Part shown: positions 24,107 through 32,763 of the stretch, piece after piece
Layout: each line of letters begins with the position of its first letter
Numbering within the stretch: the first letter of the stretch is position 1
Source of the DNA: an uncultured Lachnospiraceae bacterium
GTDB lineage: Bacteria; Bacillota; Clostridia; Lachnospirales; Lachnospiraceae
DNA: 40,872 nucleotides
NCBI GenBank assembly: GCA_947630855.1
Contig: CANRJF010000016.1
Location: forward strand, 1-40,872
Direction of reading: 5' to 3'
Translations under genes and position numbers: made by a program
Notes under the pieces: model-generated
Seen by the model: only the letters and a program-made list of their open reading frames with translations
What the model was told of the DNA's origin: nothing
Databases searched by the model: none

Positions 24107-25597
24107 CTACCTTTCCAACTCCGATAACAGTTCTCCTTTTCTCGTTCCCACTAAAAGTTCCTTGCTGTATTCACTGTAACGAATACACCCAAATTCCGCC
24201 AAAAACTCTGCCGCCGCCTTTGCCACGGTAAGTTCCGTTACAAAAACCACCATCTCTTCCCCTTTTCCAAAGGCATGTTCCATAAAGTCAAAAGCATATT
24301 CCAGCGCTTTTTTTGCCTGTGCTTCCCTTTCCTCCAGTACGGCCTTCTGCCTGTCAAATCCTTCCTTTGCCGCTAAAAAACTTTCTTTTTTGTCTTTTAT
24401 GCCGGTATCCGGGGCATGGTCTTTTATGAATTTCATCACTTCCCTTCCCAGGGCATGTTCCTCCCTTGTATGCAGGCCAGCCAGCTCTTCCCCTGCCCAC
24501 TTATCTTCCCACTGGCGGCTTAACTTATCATATTCCTCCCTGGGATTTTGGGTATTTTCCACGGCTTTTCGATACTCCTTTAAAAAAGAAAAATACGTAT
24601 CTGTTTTGTATTTTTCCTCTTCCACTTTGAGAAATCCCTGCATTAACCCGTCCAGCAGAAGATTTACCAGCGTAAGCCTCTCGTCAAAAGCCGCATCCTC
24701 TACTCTGGCGTATACACTGGATTTTACTTTTCCCAAAAGAATATCACTAATGCCGTAATCGTCCTGATATTTCCGGTACAAATCAATATATGCCGCCACA
24801 TCTTCCGCCACGTCCCTGTGATGAAGATATTCGTAAACAATCTCTTCCTGGATATCCAAACCCAAATGGTCATAGGCATACAAAAGGCTGCTAAAATCCT
24901 CCCACCCCCTGGCAGTAACATACTGCATTCCTTCCACATCCGCTTCAATTCTGTAAAAATTTTTGGGCTTAAGTTCCAGATAGCTAAGAAGGGCGGGGTG
25001 GATTCTGTTCTCCCTGGCATACTCTCTCCACACCTTATAATCTGCTTCCAAAAGAATATTCCTTACCCTGTCAAGAGTCACCAAATCAAACTCTTTCACG
25101 GATTTATTGTACTCCGGCGGATTTCCCGCTGCCACAATAATCCAGCCCTCCGGCACTGCCTGGTTGCCAAAAGTCTTGCACTGGAGAAACTGTAACATGG
25201 CAGGCGCCAATGTCTCCGACACACAGTTTATTTCATCCAAAAATAAAATTCCCTGGGAGAGATTTGTCTCTTTCATTTTCCGGTAAAGACTGGCGATAAT
25301 TTCACTCATGGTATACTCTGTCACGGAATACTCTTTTCCCCCAAACTCCTCCTGCCGGATAAAAGGCAGGCCCACCGCACTCTGTCTTGTATGATGGGTC
25401 ATGGTATAGGAAACAAGGGCAATCCTGCACTCTCTGGCAATCTGCTCCATAATCTGGGTTTTCCCGATTCCCGGCGGCCCCATAAGAAGTATGGGGCGCT
25501 GGCGGATAACGGGAATTTCATACTCCCCTGCCTTATTTTTTGCCAGATAAGCGGAAACGGTATGTTTAATCTCTTCTTTTGCCTGCTTGATGTTCAT
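24107..25597 (-). CDS. MoxR-type AAA+ ATPase
   Basis: The 496-aa protein has Walker A GPPGIGKT (about residues 36-43), Walker B ILFLDEINCV and sensor-1 IVAAGNPPEY. The C-terminal 200 residues are an alpha-helical, charged extension (WEDKWAGEELAGLHTREEHA). MoxR proteins act with VWA-domain partners as chaperone-like complexes that mature enzymes or insert metals. That partner is the preceding gene, which overlaps this one by 32 bp; GGAGG is 10-12 bp upstream of the ATG. The client is unknown; the aldo/keto reductase gene 8 bp downstream is a candidate, an inference from order only. Confidence 0.9.
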   Translation of the reverse strand: MNIKQAKEEIKHTVSAYLAKNKAGEYEIPVIRQRPILLMGPPGIGKTQIMEQIARECRIALVSYTMTHHTRQSAVGLPFIRQEEFGGKEYSVTEYTMSEIIASLYRKMKETNLSQGILFLDEINCVSETLAPAMLQFLQCKTFGNQAVPEGWIIVAAGNPPEYNKSVKEFDLVTLDRVRNILLEADYKVWREYARENRIHPALLSYLELKPKNFYRIEADVEGMQYVTARGWEDFSSLLYAYDHLGLDIQEEIVYEYLHHRDVAEDVAAYIDLYRKYQDDYGISDILLGKVKSSVYARVEDAAFDERLTLVNLLLDGLMQGFLKVEEEKYKTDTYFSFLKEYRKAVENTQNPREEYDKLSRQWEDKWAGEELAGLHTREEHALGREVMKFIKDHAPDTGIKDKKESFLAAKEGFDRQKAVLEEREAQAKKALEYAFDFMEHAFGKGEEMVVFVTELTVAKAAAEFLAEFGCIRYSEYSKELLVGTRKGELLSELER

Positions 25598-26876
25598 AAT
25601 TCAAAAACTCCTCCGATTCTAATTGCAGCCTCATTGCCCAGGGGGGCACATTTTTGCTGTCAAAATCCTCTAAAAATAAAAATGCCGTTTTATAATCTGT
25701 CTTTTTTTCAGGATAAATGCCTTTACCGTCGGTAAAATACAAAAGTCCTCCCAGGTTTCTAATCTCACCATCCTGCCGTAATTTTTCCACGTAGGAAAAA
25801 GCAGGCCGAAAATCGGTAGAACCTCCCCCCTGAATGGAAAAGTCAAGAAAAAGCCGGTGCAAATCTTCTTCGTTCTCAATTACCGTATCTTTTTGTATCC
25901 GCTCATCACACTGGATTACCCGGATTTTGGAACGGGCAAAAAAACTGTTTCTCTGGGAAAGTATCTGAAATGTTTCCTGCAAAAAACTTTCTACCAATTC
26001 CCCGCTGGTAGAATAACTGGTGTCCACCACGATCACAAATTCCCGGATTTTTTTCTCTTCTCTTGTCTCTATGGGCTCGATTAGCGGCATATTGCCATAC
26101 ACCTTAAATCCATAGGAATAAAAACCCAAATCAAACTCATCCTCGTTACAGTGCATTTCCTCCTGCCACACGGAAAACTTCTGCAGAAAATCTTTATAAC
26201 TTCTCCGGCTTCTTCCGGCTTTTATCTGGGAAGATAACAGTTCCTCTCCCTGCTTTGGGTCCTCACCTTTACGATGCTGTTCCATAACCGTCTGCCTTGC
26301 AATTTTATCCCAGTTTTCCTTTGCCTGCTGCATGATGGGAGATGGTGTTTCCTTCTTTCCGTATTCCCAGAATCTATGGTCATCCGTATAAAATTCCCTG
26401 GCCAAAGACAGCAGCTTTTCCTCCTGTTTTTCCTGCAAAATCCGGTAGATAACCCCGGCGGAAATCCCGTTTTTCTTTTGCTCTAATTCCTGATACATCT
26501 CTTTTCTTAAAAAACTTAAAATACGTTTAGTGGAGGGTTTATCCATCTTATCTATGGTATATTCCACTGCAATATCACAGGCTAAATTCCAAAGTTTGCT
26601 CTCCCTGCTGCCTGTAAGCCATGGATGACGGTAGATACAGTGCAGAACGGTATGAAGATACGCCCTGTTTAAAAACATAGAATTCTGCCTGAATACACGT
26701 AAAATATGTTCCGAATCATATCCTAAATGTATTCCGTCTGTTGCCAGAGTGCTTAATCCCTGCATATATTTGGGAGTAAGGGCACAGAGGGCCCCCTTTA
26801 AAAAACGCAGGTCAAGGTATAATTCGTTTTGAATAAATTTTAAGATTTTTTCAGACATTTCCTGTTCCCAGGGCAT
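25566..26876 (-). CDS. DUF2201/VWA-like metallopeptidase-domain protein
   Basis: The 436-aa protein has an N-terminal helical domain with a zinc-peptidase-like LHTVLHCIYRHPW motif (H-x3-H-x4-H order; the usual Glu of HExxH is absent). The C-terminal VWA-like domain has a MIDAS-type VVDTSYSTSG (D-x-S-x-S) and a later GGGSTDFRPAF. This is the DUF2201 layout ('putative metallopeptidase with VWA-like domain'), normally paired with MoxR ATPases. The start has AGGAGG 7 bp upstream. The promoter lies about 180 bp away at 27053-27081, giving a long leader that holds a gene remnant. Confidence 0.88.
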   Translation of the reverse strand: MPWEQEMSEKILKFIQNELYLDLRFLKGALCALTPKYMQGLSTLATDGIHLGYDSEHILRVFRQNSMFLNRAYLHTVLHCIYRHPWLTGSRESKLWNLACDIAVEYTIDKMDKPSTKRILSFLRKEMYQELEQKKNGISAGVIYRILQEKQEEKLLSLAREFYTDDHRFWEYGKKETPSPIMQQAKENWDKIARQTVMEQHRKGEDPKQGEELLSSQIKAGRSRRSYKDFLQKFSVWQEEMHCNEDEFDLGFYSYGFKVYGNMPLIEPIETREEKKIREFVIVVDTSYSTSGELVESFLQETFQILSQRNSFFARSKIRVIQCDERIQKDTVIENEEDLHRLFLDFSIQGGGSTDFRPAFSYVEKLRQDGEIRNLGGLLYFTDGKGIYPEKKTDYKTAFLFLEDFDSKNVPPWAMRLQLESEEFLNYEHQAGKRRD

Positions 26877-26900
26877 TGTTTTTCCTCCTGATTTTTTCCC

Positions 26901-27014
26901 TTATCTTATCTGCCGGTATTCCCTGTTGGAAGTAATCTCATAACGTCCGGCTAAGTCTACCATAAGCCCCGGCACAAAACCATGATAGAAGCGAAAGCGT
27001 TCCGGTTCTATATA
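26901..27014 (-). pseudogene. Remnant of a DUF1703-type AAA/PD-(D/E)XK protein
   Basis: This open stretch of 37 codons without a start reads ...PERFRFYHGFVPGLMVDLAGRYEI, then TSNREYRQIR and stop. 'FYHGFVxGLxVxLxxRYxxxSNRE' is the recognisable C-terminal core of the clostridial AAA-ATPase-like/DUF1703 nuclease family, where it is normally followed by 'SGxGRYDVML'. The catalytic end is lost here. It lies within the transcribed leader of the VWA gene. Confidence 0.6.
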
Positions 27015-27052
27015 TTACCCCTTTACACACCTGAATCTTCATTGTACAAAAT

Positions 27053-27081
27053 ATTATAGCATGACTTTACGCATATGCAAA
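27053..27081 (-). promoter_or_regulatory. Promoter of the VWA-MoxR-AKR operon
   Basis: On the minus strand: TTTGCA (27076-27081), 17 bp, TATAAT (27053-27058). The -35 box lies in a quasi-palindrome with a GCATATGC core (27064-27083). Confidence 0.6.
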
Positions 27082-27104
27082 GTTTTCTTATTCATATACA
27101 TTTG

Positions 27105-29456
27105 TTATTCACTCACCAACTGTTTTACAGATACTGCGCCGATTGTTTTTATGATTGCGCATGTGCCAGTCAACATACAAACCCATGGCAGCATAAACCC
27201 TGTTAATATTCCCGAAACGGAAGGCGCAAAGGGAAATTTTGTCAATCCAAGCAACTTTGCATAGGGTGTCAGCAAATGGGGAATGATACAGACTCCTGCC
27301 AGAATGCCAAGACAGCCTCCCGCCGCCGCCGATAAACAATTTCTGCATACATAAATCTTTAACACCTGCCAGGAAGTCATTCCCACGGCTTTCAGCAATC
27401 CAATCTGTTTCTGCTCACGCCTGATGAGCAAAAATGTAAGATTCATTGTAATCAGCACAATAACAATCATTAAAACAGTTAAAATAATTCCAACTGCAGG
27501 CGCCAAAACACCTGTAAAGTTTTCTCCGTTTGACTTTGATGCAATAAAAGAAAACTTTCCATCATATTTTTCAGCAAGTTCCTTTGCATATTCCCATTTG
27601 TCATAACCATCTTTTAGCACCAGCATATAATCCCCGTATCTGCCATCCGCCTTTACAAATTCATCCAGATTATCTGTGACCATCCGAAAAACTTTCCCTG
27701 AATTGGAAAGTGTCTGAAAAATTTCTGTAATCTCATACTCCCCCGCTTTCCCATTCACAAACAATTCTATTTTATCTCCCACCTCAAATCCATATTCCTG
27801 GGCCAGCCCAAGCCCTGCGCCTATTTCGTTTTCCCTGACAGGCCGTCTGCCGTACAGCGACCTGTCTTTTATCTTTTCATTCCATGGCAATTCATAAAGC
27901 TCAGTCGTAATACTTATGTTTGTGTTCTGCCCGTTGGGCTTATATGTGGCATATACCTTATTTACGCCGTATGTATAGTCTATTGCCGGGTCTTTTTCCA
28001 GTTCATCTATCACTGTACTTACCGCCGTATCTTCCAGCGCAGTAACATAAATATCTGTTTTTATAAAACCCCAGACTTCCGGCTCTTTATCAATATTTTT
28101 CACAGCACTTAAGCATCCCATGCAGACTATGGCAAGACTGCTTAACACCAGGGACACTCCTGCAATATATCCATACCTCAGCTTTTTATTTCTAATTCCC
28201 CTTACGGCATAATAAAGCTCAAAGGATGCCCAGCCATTATCATAACGCTTTTTCCTGCTTTTTTCTTTCGGCTGCCATTCTCCTTTTCTTATTGCATAAG
28301 ATGCATTTAGCCGGCGTACCTTAAAAATGGCACAGAAACATATCAGTAAAACAGCAGAAAATACAAGAAACCATACAAAAAACTGATAACCGGCTATTCC
28401 TGTATAAACAGCCGTATCTATCCCTATATTCTCAAGTACTCCCACAATAATTTTTTTGCTGATGAAACCTCCTGCGGCACTTCCCAACGCCGCCCCCAAA
28501 AAACTTATGGTCCCGTAACTGACAAGATATACATAAATAATCTGTATTCCCGTCATTCCTAAGGACTTATAAATGCCAATATTTCTCACATCTTCATCCA
28601 TATCGCTTTTTACCAGAAACACCGTCAATGCAGCGATGATTATTACCAGCACAAGGCTTACAAAATACAGCACCCCTCCCACCATCTGGTAGACAGCCAT
28701 ATAGCCGTTTTTTATTTTATCATATGTGTAAAATGCATTGCCCAGGGGCATCTGGAAATATTCTTCCGTCTCACGAACAAAATTCTGTTCTGTCACAGGA
28801 GTGTATGTATCAAATCTGATTTCCAGATAACTCACCGCATTATTTTCTGCTGCGGGGAAATCCGAAATTCTTCCGTATCCGCACCACATTCTGTATACAT
28901 TTGTACCACTGCTTCCAAAAACAGTGTCTGTCACAATCTTTACTGCTTTTACTTTAACAGATTTATCCGCAAATTTCAGGAAAAATTCGTCTCCTTCCCT
29001 CAAATGCAAAATACCGGCAAGTTTTCCGGTAATCCATACTTCACCTTTTCCGGGCATTTTGGGCTTTAAAGTCCCCGATAACTTTGGCGAGAGCATATCT
29101 TCTTCTATCCTTTCGGGAAGCTCTAATAATATGCCATTGCTTAACTTAATTCCGTCTTTTTCCATATAATCTATGGTTTTCGTATTTTCTGTTATCTGAT
29201 ACCGAAATCCTTCCTGAAAATTATCAAGATATTCCTTTACGAAATTCGTTGAAAACATTTCCTTACTCCACAGGCAGCACAAATGTGTACCTCCCATTTC
29301 TTCATATGCATTTTCAAATACCTGATTTAATTTCATTAACAAAACAAAGGCATTAACCAGCAATGCTGCCGTAATTGCTATACACATCCCAAGAAGAAAA
29401 CCTGAAATTTTTTTCTTTCTTAATTTCTTTAAACCGCATAAAAATCCCGCCTTCAT
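27105..29456 (-). CDS. ABC transporter permease, FtsX/MacB-like
   Basis: The protein is 783 aa from ATG 29456 (GAGG upstream; a GTG at 29465 is the alternative). One N-terminal membrane helix precedes a large extracytoplasmic domain (about 45-250), then three helices around 265-370, a second helix and extracytoplasmic domain (430-640) and three C-terminal helices. Each half ends in an FtsX-type unit (NIGIYKSLGMTGIQIIYVYL and QIGLLKAVGMTSWQVLKIYV). This duplicated layout is typical of clostridial lipoprotein- or peptide-related exporters and of antimicrobial-peptide resistance permeases. It follows the ATPase gene after 2 bp. No clear terminator was seen downstream. Confidence 0.92.
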   Translation of the reverse strand: MKAGFLCGLKKLRKKKISGFLLGMCIAITAALLVNAFVLLMKLNQVFENAYEEMGGTHLCCLWSKEMFSTNFVKEYLDNFQEGFRYQITENTKTIDYMEKDGIKLSNGILLELPERIEEDMLSPKLSGTLKPKMPGKGEVWITGKLAGILHLREGDEFFLKFADKSVKVKAVKIVTDTVFGSSGTNVYRMWCGYGRISDFPAAENNAVSYLEIRFDTYTPVTEQNFVRETEEYFQMPLGNAFYTYDKIKNGYMAVYQMVGGVLYFVSLVLVIIIAALTVFLVKSDMDEDVRNIGIYKSLGMTGIQIIYVYLVSYGTISFLGAALGSAAGGFISKKIIVGVLENIGIDTAVYTGIAGYQFFVWFLVFSAVLLICFCAIFKVRRLNASYAIRKGEWQPKEKSRKKRYDNGWASFELYYAVRGIRNKKLRYGYIAGVSLVLSSLAIVCMGCLSAVKNIDKEPEVWGFIKTDIYVTALEDTAVSTVIDELEKDPAIDYTYGVNKVYATYKPNGQNTNISITTELYELPWNEKIKDRSLYGRRPVRENEIGAGLGLAQEYGFEVGDKIELFVNGKAGEYEITEIFQTLSNSGKVFRMVTDNLDEFVKADGRYGDYMLVLKDGYDKWEYAKELAEKYDGKFSFIASKSNGENFTGVLAPAVGIILTVLMIVIVLITMNLTFLLIRREQKQIGLLKAVGMTSWQVLKIYVCRNCLSAAAGGCLGILAGVCIIPHLLTPYAKLLGLTKFPFAPSVSGILTGFMLPWVCMLTGTCAIIKTIGAVSVKQLVSE

Positions 29457-29458
29457 TT

Positions 29459-30241
29459 TTACCACCCTCTTTTTTTCAGAAAACTCATTAATTCATCTTC
29501 CCTGTGCCGGTATATCTCTTTTGGTTCCGCCCTGCCTGACTGCATTTCCGAAAAATTCAGTTCACCGCCTATACGTCCGTCTTTAATATAGACAATTCTC
29601 CTGCCTCTGACAGCCACCTTTATATCATGGGTAACCAAAATGATTGTCTGTCCTTTTTTGTTTAACACATACAGCAGTTTCATCACAATATCTGCCTGTG
29701 CCGAATTTAAGCTTCCGGTAGGTTCGTCACACAACAACAGTGCGGGATTATTTACAACGGCACGCAATATGGCTGCTCTTTGCTGCTGGCCTCCTGACAA
29801 CTGGGACGGATATTTTCCTATGTGTTTTTCCAAACCAAGCTGACGGCAAAGATTTAGAATCATATCTTTCGCGGCCTTTTTTTCTTCCTTTCTTTTTCCC
29901 TCTAACATCACTGGCAGCATAATGTTCTCATAGACAGTAAGGTCTGGAATCAGACAATACTGCTGAAACACAAGGCCTATGTTTCTTCGGCGGAAAACCG
30001 TCTTTGCCCTTTCACTCATACGTCCCAAATCGCTATCCTTATAACGTATGATTCCTTCATCAAAATCATCAATACCGGCTAAGAGATGCAGCAAACTTGT
30101 TTTTCCTGAACCGGAAGCTCCCATGATGACAACAAATTCCCGCTCATCAACTTCCAGATTTACATTGTCAACAACTCTGCTTTCCACAGTCCCCTCACAA
30201 TATTTTTTTGTCAGATTTCTGACTTCCACTAATCTTCCCAT
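29459..30241 (-). CDS. ABC transporter ATP-binding protein (MacB/LolD-like)
   Basis: The protein is 260 aa from ATG 30241; a GTG at 30253 is the alternative and both have purine-rich upstream sequence. Walker A is GASGSGKTS, the Q-loop FQQYCLIPDL, the signature LSGGQQQRAAILRAVV, Walker B LLLCDEPTGSLNS, and the H-loop TH in ILVTHDIKVA. It powers the adjacent permease. The upstream region has a TATAAT -10 box without a good -35 and a TGTCGCA direct repeat, as expected for activation by a LytTR regulator; one is encoded about 1.7 kb upstream. Confidence 0.94.
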   Translation of the reverse strand: MGRLVEVRNLTKKYCEGTVESRVVDNVNLEVDEREFVVIMGASGSGKTSLLHLLAGIDDFDEGIIRYKDSDLGRMSERAKTVFRRRNIGLVFQQYCLIPDLTVYENIMLPVMLEGKRKEEKKAAKDMILNLCRQLGLEKHIGKYPSQLSGGQQQRAAILRAVVNNPALLLCDEPTGSLNSAQADIVMKLLYVLNKKGQTIILVTHDIKVAVRGRRIVYIKDGRIGGELNFSEMQSGRAEPKEIYRHREDELMSFLKKRGW

Positions 30242-30290
30242 TCTCTTCTCCACGCAAACCTTTCACATTTTAGTTTCTAAGCTATTCCTG

Positions 30291-30366
30291 ATTATAAAAA
30301 CAAAATACCACACCCTGTTCCCATCCACAATTCCCATGTCGCAAAGTACAAACTTTTGTCGCATAA
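30291..30366 (-). promoter_or_regulatory. Activator-type promoter of the ABC operon with direct repeats
   Basis: The -10 box TATAAT (minus strand) is at 30291-30296, with only AACAGG at the -35 position. Upstream lie two direct TGTCGCA repeats (30337-30343 and 30357-30363), 20 bp apart, the nearer one 40 bp from the -10 box. This resembles LytTR-activated promoters, although the period is slightly shorter than the usual 21-22 bp. Confidence 0.5.
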
Positions 30367-30500
30367 TATAACAAAGCGGGCAAGGCGCATCACCTCCCCA
30401 CCCCAGTAATTCTGAACTTGCACGGTTTGTGCGCCAGATGCGGCCGCGTCAGCGGTATCTTCCATACGCATCTGTGCGCATCCTGCCTGGAGGGCTTTTC
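30367..30500. other. Non-coding stretch with a GC-rich hairpin
   Basis: No gene is seen. GCGCCAGATGCG (30431-30442) pairs with CGCATCTGTGCGC (30467-30479) with a small bulge; GCCGC/GCGG may pair inside the loop. This is GC-rich compared with its surroundings and may be a dispersed repeat or structured RNA. Confidence 0.4.
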
Positions 30501-30559
30501 ATATCATAGGAAAGGCAATACTTTCTCAAATTAAAGCAACAAGGTGTTTCCTATGATAT
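30501..30559. repeat. 13-bp perfect inverted repeat
   Basis: ATATCATAGGAAA (30501-30513) and TTTCCTATGATAT (30547-30559) enclose 33 bases. It directly abuts the kinase-gene terminator and is not explained by it; it could be a second hairpin or a protein site. Confidence 0.6.
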
Positions 30560-30585
30560 AAAAAGCCTGCCGCAATATGCAGCAG
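30560..30585 (-). terminator. Intrinsic terminator after the GHKL kinase gene
   Basis: On the minus strand: CTGCTGC, ATATT, GCGGCAG, then GCTTTTT. The 7-bp stem has one G-U pair. It begins 10 bp after the kinase stop and separates the TCS from the ABC operon. Confidence 0.8.
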
Positions 30586-30594
30586 ACCTTATGT

Positions 30595-31902
30595 CTATAT
30601 CTCAAAATACATTTCCACAACCAGTTTTCCATCCCTGTGAAAAAACTTCATCTCTCCCCCATTCCTGTCCACCGCCCGCTTTACATTTTCCATGCCAAGC
30701 CCGTGGTTTTTCCTGTCCGCCTTTGTCGTTCTGCCAGTCTTTACTGCCTCATACATTTCCGTGGTGGCAGGATTCGTAAATTGGAAAAAAACCGTATTCC
30801 CATGTGTCAATACAGAAACCTGAATAACCGCCATCTTATTCCCCATCTTTTCACATGCTTCTACCCCATTATCCAGCATATTGGAAAAAATCATACATAA
30901 ATCATAGGCATCCATAAAGTCTGGTTTATCCATCTTCCCCTTAAATTCTATGTCAATGCCCTTCTCTTTTATCTCCTGTATTTTCTGATTAATGATAATA
31001 TCCAGTATCTCGTTGCCGGTATAATATTTCCTCACCGCAAGTTTCTCAAAATGATTTCCGATTATCTGTAAATAATCCAAAGCCTCCTCCATCTTCCCGT
31101 CTGCAAGGAGCAGTGCAAGGCATCTTAACTGGGAGGATATATCATGGCGGAACCTGCGCATCTTTCTGTCATTGTCAGATATATTTTGAAAATACATCTG
31201 CTGAACGTGGATAATCTCTTCTTTTATCTGATTTTGCTTCAGGTAATAATCTTTGCCATACACGTTAAACACAAGCAAAATAACACCGGCAAAAGCTGTT
31301 GCCATAAATATGACTGTGAACAAAAACAGTGTATCACTCTTATTTTTATTGTCTATGTACTCCGGCATTACCGCAATAATTCCCATCAGTAAAATCCCGC
31401 TCCACACAATCAAAATAATCACCAGATATTGAAACCGGCTTAATGCGCCAAAGTACCCAATAAAATTTTGTATTGCTTTTCTGTTTACAATAAATAAAAT
31501 CAAACCCGTTATGACTGCTGCCAAAAACAGACTGAGTTCTCCCATCCGGGCGGCACAAAATTCCCAGGGCCCGGGGGACTGCCGCCAACAGATAACGCCA
31601 ATGCCAAATACCAGACTCTCCACCATATTTATAAGCAGATATACCACGCAAAAATGAATCAGACGGGAACCTATACTGCCCTGGAACAGAAAGAAAAACA
31701 TGAAGATATTTAAAGCCATTATAATGAAACCATGCTGCTTTAAAAACAACACTGCCGGTATCATAATAAACAGGTATATACCTGCCATTGCCGCATATTT
31801 CTCTTTTTCTTTTATTCTGTTATGAAAAATTCCATCACCAATCAAAAACAGTTCCAAGGCATACACGATATAGTAAACAATCATCAAAATCTTCTCTGTC
31901 AC
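30595..31902 (-). CDS. GHKL-type sensor histidine kinase
   Basis: The 435-aa protein has about six hydrophobic segments (residues 5-205), then a coiled linker and the phospho-acceptor FRHDISSQLRCL. The ATPase has the N-box IFSNMLDNGVEACE and glycine box NHGLGMENVKRAVDRNGG. The start is GTG 31902, directly after the regulator's TAA, with AGAGG 7 bp upstream, so the two genes are coupled. It is the third AgrC-like kinase in the window. The neighbouring ABC transporter with a direct-repeat promoter suggests that this pair controls export of, or resistance to, a peptide or antibiotic, which is inference. Confidence 0.9.
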   Translation of the reverse strand: MTEKILMIVYYIVYALELFLIGDGIFHNRIKEKEKYAAMAGIYLFIMIPAVLFLKQHGFIIMALNIFMFFFLFQGSIGSRLIHFCVVYLLINMVESLVFGIGVICWRQSPGPWEFCAARMGELSLFLAAVITGLILFIVNRKAIQNFIGYFGALSRFQYLVIILIVWSGILLMGIIAVMPEYIDNKNKSDTLFLFTVIFMATAFAGVILLVFNVYGKDYYLKQNQIKEEIIHVQQMYFQNISDNDRKMRRFRHDISSQLRCLALLLADGKMEEALDYLQIIGNHFEKLAVRKYYTGNEILDIIINQKIQEIKEKGIDIEFKGKMDKPDFMDAYDLCMIFSNMLDNGVEACEKMGNKMAVIQVSVLTHGNTVFFQFTNPATTEMYEAVKTGRTTKADRKNHGLGMENVKRAVDRNGGEMKFFHRDGKLVVEMYFEI

Positions 31903-32727
31903 TTATATTCCTCTTGCCTTTCTTCGTAAAAATTCTCTGTATGCCTCCATAACCCCATCCCTCCTCAGCCTGCTTATTTTAACAATTTTCCCATTATCCA
32001 GCAAAACTGCTTCCCCTTTCTTCTTAAAATATTCTAAATTGACCAGATAGGACTTATGGATGCGTACAAAATCCTGGCCAGGCAGTACCTGCTCCCAGAA
32101 TTTCATCGTTCTGCGCATCAGATATTTCTTATCTTCTGTTACTGCCAAAGTATATTTATCCTGTGCCTCCACATACTTCACTTGTCTCACCGGTATCATA
32201 AGAGTTTCTCCATTTTCAACTATTTCTAATATCTGACCACACAGGTCAGACATAACTTTTTCCATTATGTTTTCAAACTCTTTTATGCAAAGCGGTTTCA
32301 CCAGAAAACTGACTACATTTTTTCCAAAAGCCTCTAATACACGTTCTTTGTGGCTGGTAACGAAAATAATACTTGTCTGCTTTCTGTTCATCTCAAAATA
32401 TTCCTTTATACTGATGCCGTCTTTTTCCGGCATCTCAATATCTAAAAGCAGAATATCATAGTCCAAATCTGATTCCATAATTTCTTTTCCTAATGAAAAT
32501 GTATGGATATCTATTCTTCCGGCAGAGGTTTTTTTCTCGAAAAAAGCCCTGCACATCATTTTCATGCTTTCCCTGCAGGACTCTTCGTCGTCGCATATCG
32601 CTATGCTTATTCCGATTTCCATATTTTCTGGTTTTCCTTTCACAAATACCAGTCCTTCTTCTAATTTTTCAAATATGATTTCCAGACTATCAATTTCTCT
32701 GTGTAATAATACCAATAGCATTTTCAT
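31903..32727 (-). CDS. LytTR-family response regulator, start uncertain
   Basis: The receiver (AICDDEESCRESM, phospho-Asp in ILLLDIEMPEKDG, Lys in SFLVKPLC) and LytTR domain (VKYVEAQDKYTLAV, then FVRIHKSYLVNLEYF) are complete. The open frame begins at ATG 32727 and would add 35 residues before the receiver, with no ribosome binding site. ATG 32622 (MEIGISIAICDDEE) gives the normal family length and has AAAGGA 12 bp upstream; this is the more likely start. It lies downstream of an AT-rich accessory gene, so this start region may be the island boundary. Confidence 0.85.
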   Translation of the reverse strand: MKMLLVLLHREIDSLEIIFEKLEEGLVFVKGKPENMEIGISIAICDDEESCRESMKMMCRAFFEKKTSAGRIDIHTFSLGKEIMESDLDYDILLLDIEMPEKDGISIKEYFEMNRKQTSIIFVTSHKERVLEAFGKNVVSFLVKPLCIKEFENIMEKVMSDLCGQILEIVENGETLMIPVRQVKYVEAQDKYTLAVTEDKKYLMRRTMKFWEQVLPGQDFVRIHKSYLVNLEYFKKKGEAVLLDNGKIVKISRLRRDGVMEAYREFLRRKARGI

Positions 32728-32763
32728 ACGGACTATGCTTTTCTAAACAAATTTAATATCCTT

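Noticed and set aside
26938..27042. 34-codon frame (MKIQVCKGVIYRTG...) just after the VWA operon promoter as a leader peptide
   Set aside because: No ribosome binding site, and it overlaps the DUF1703 remnant in another frame; no attenuator hairpin or codon pattern supports it.
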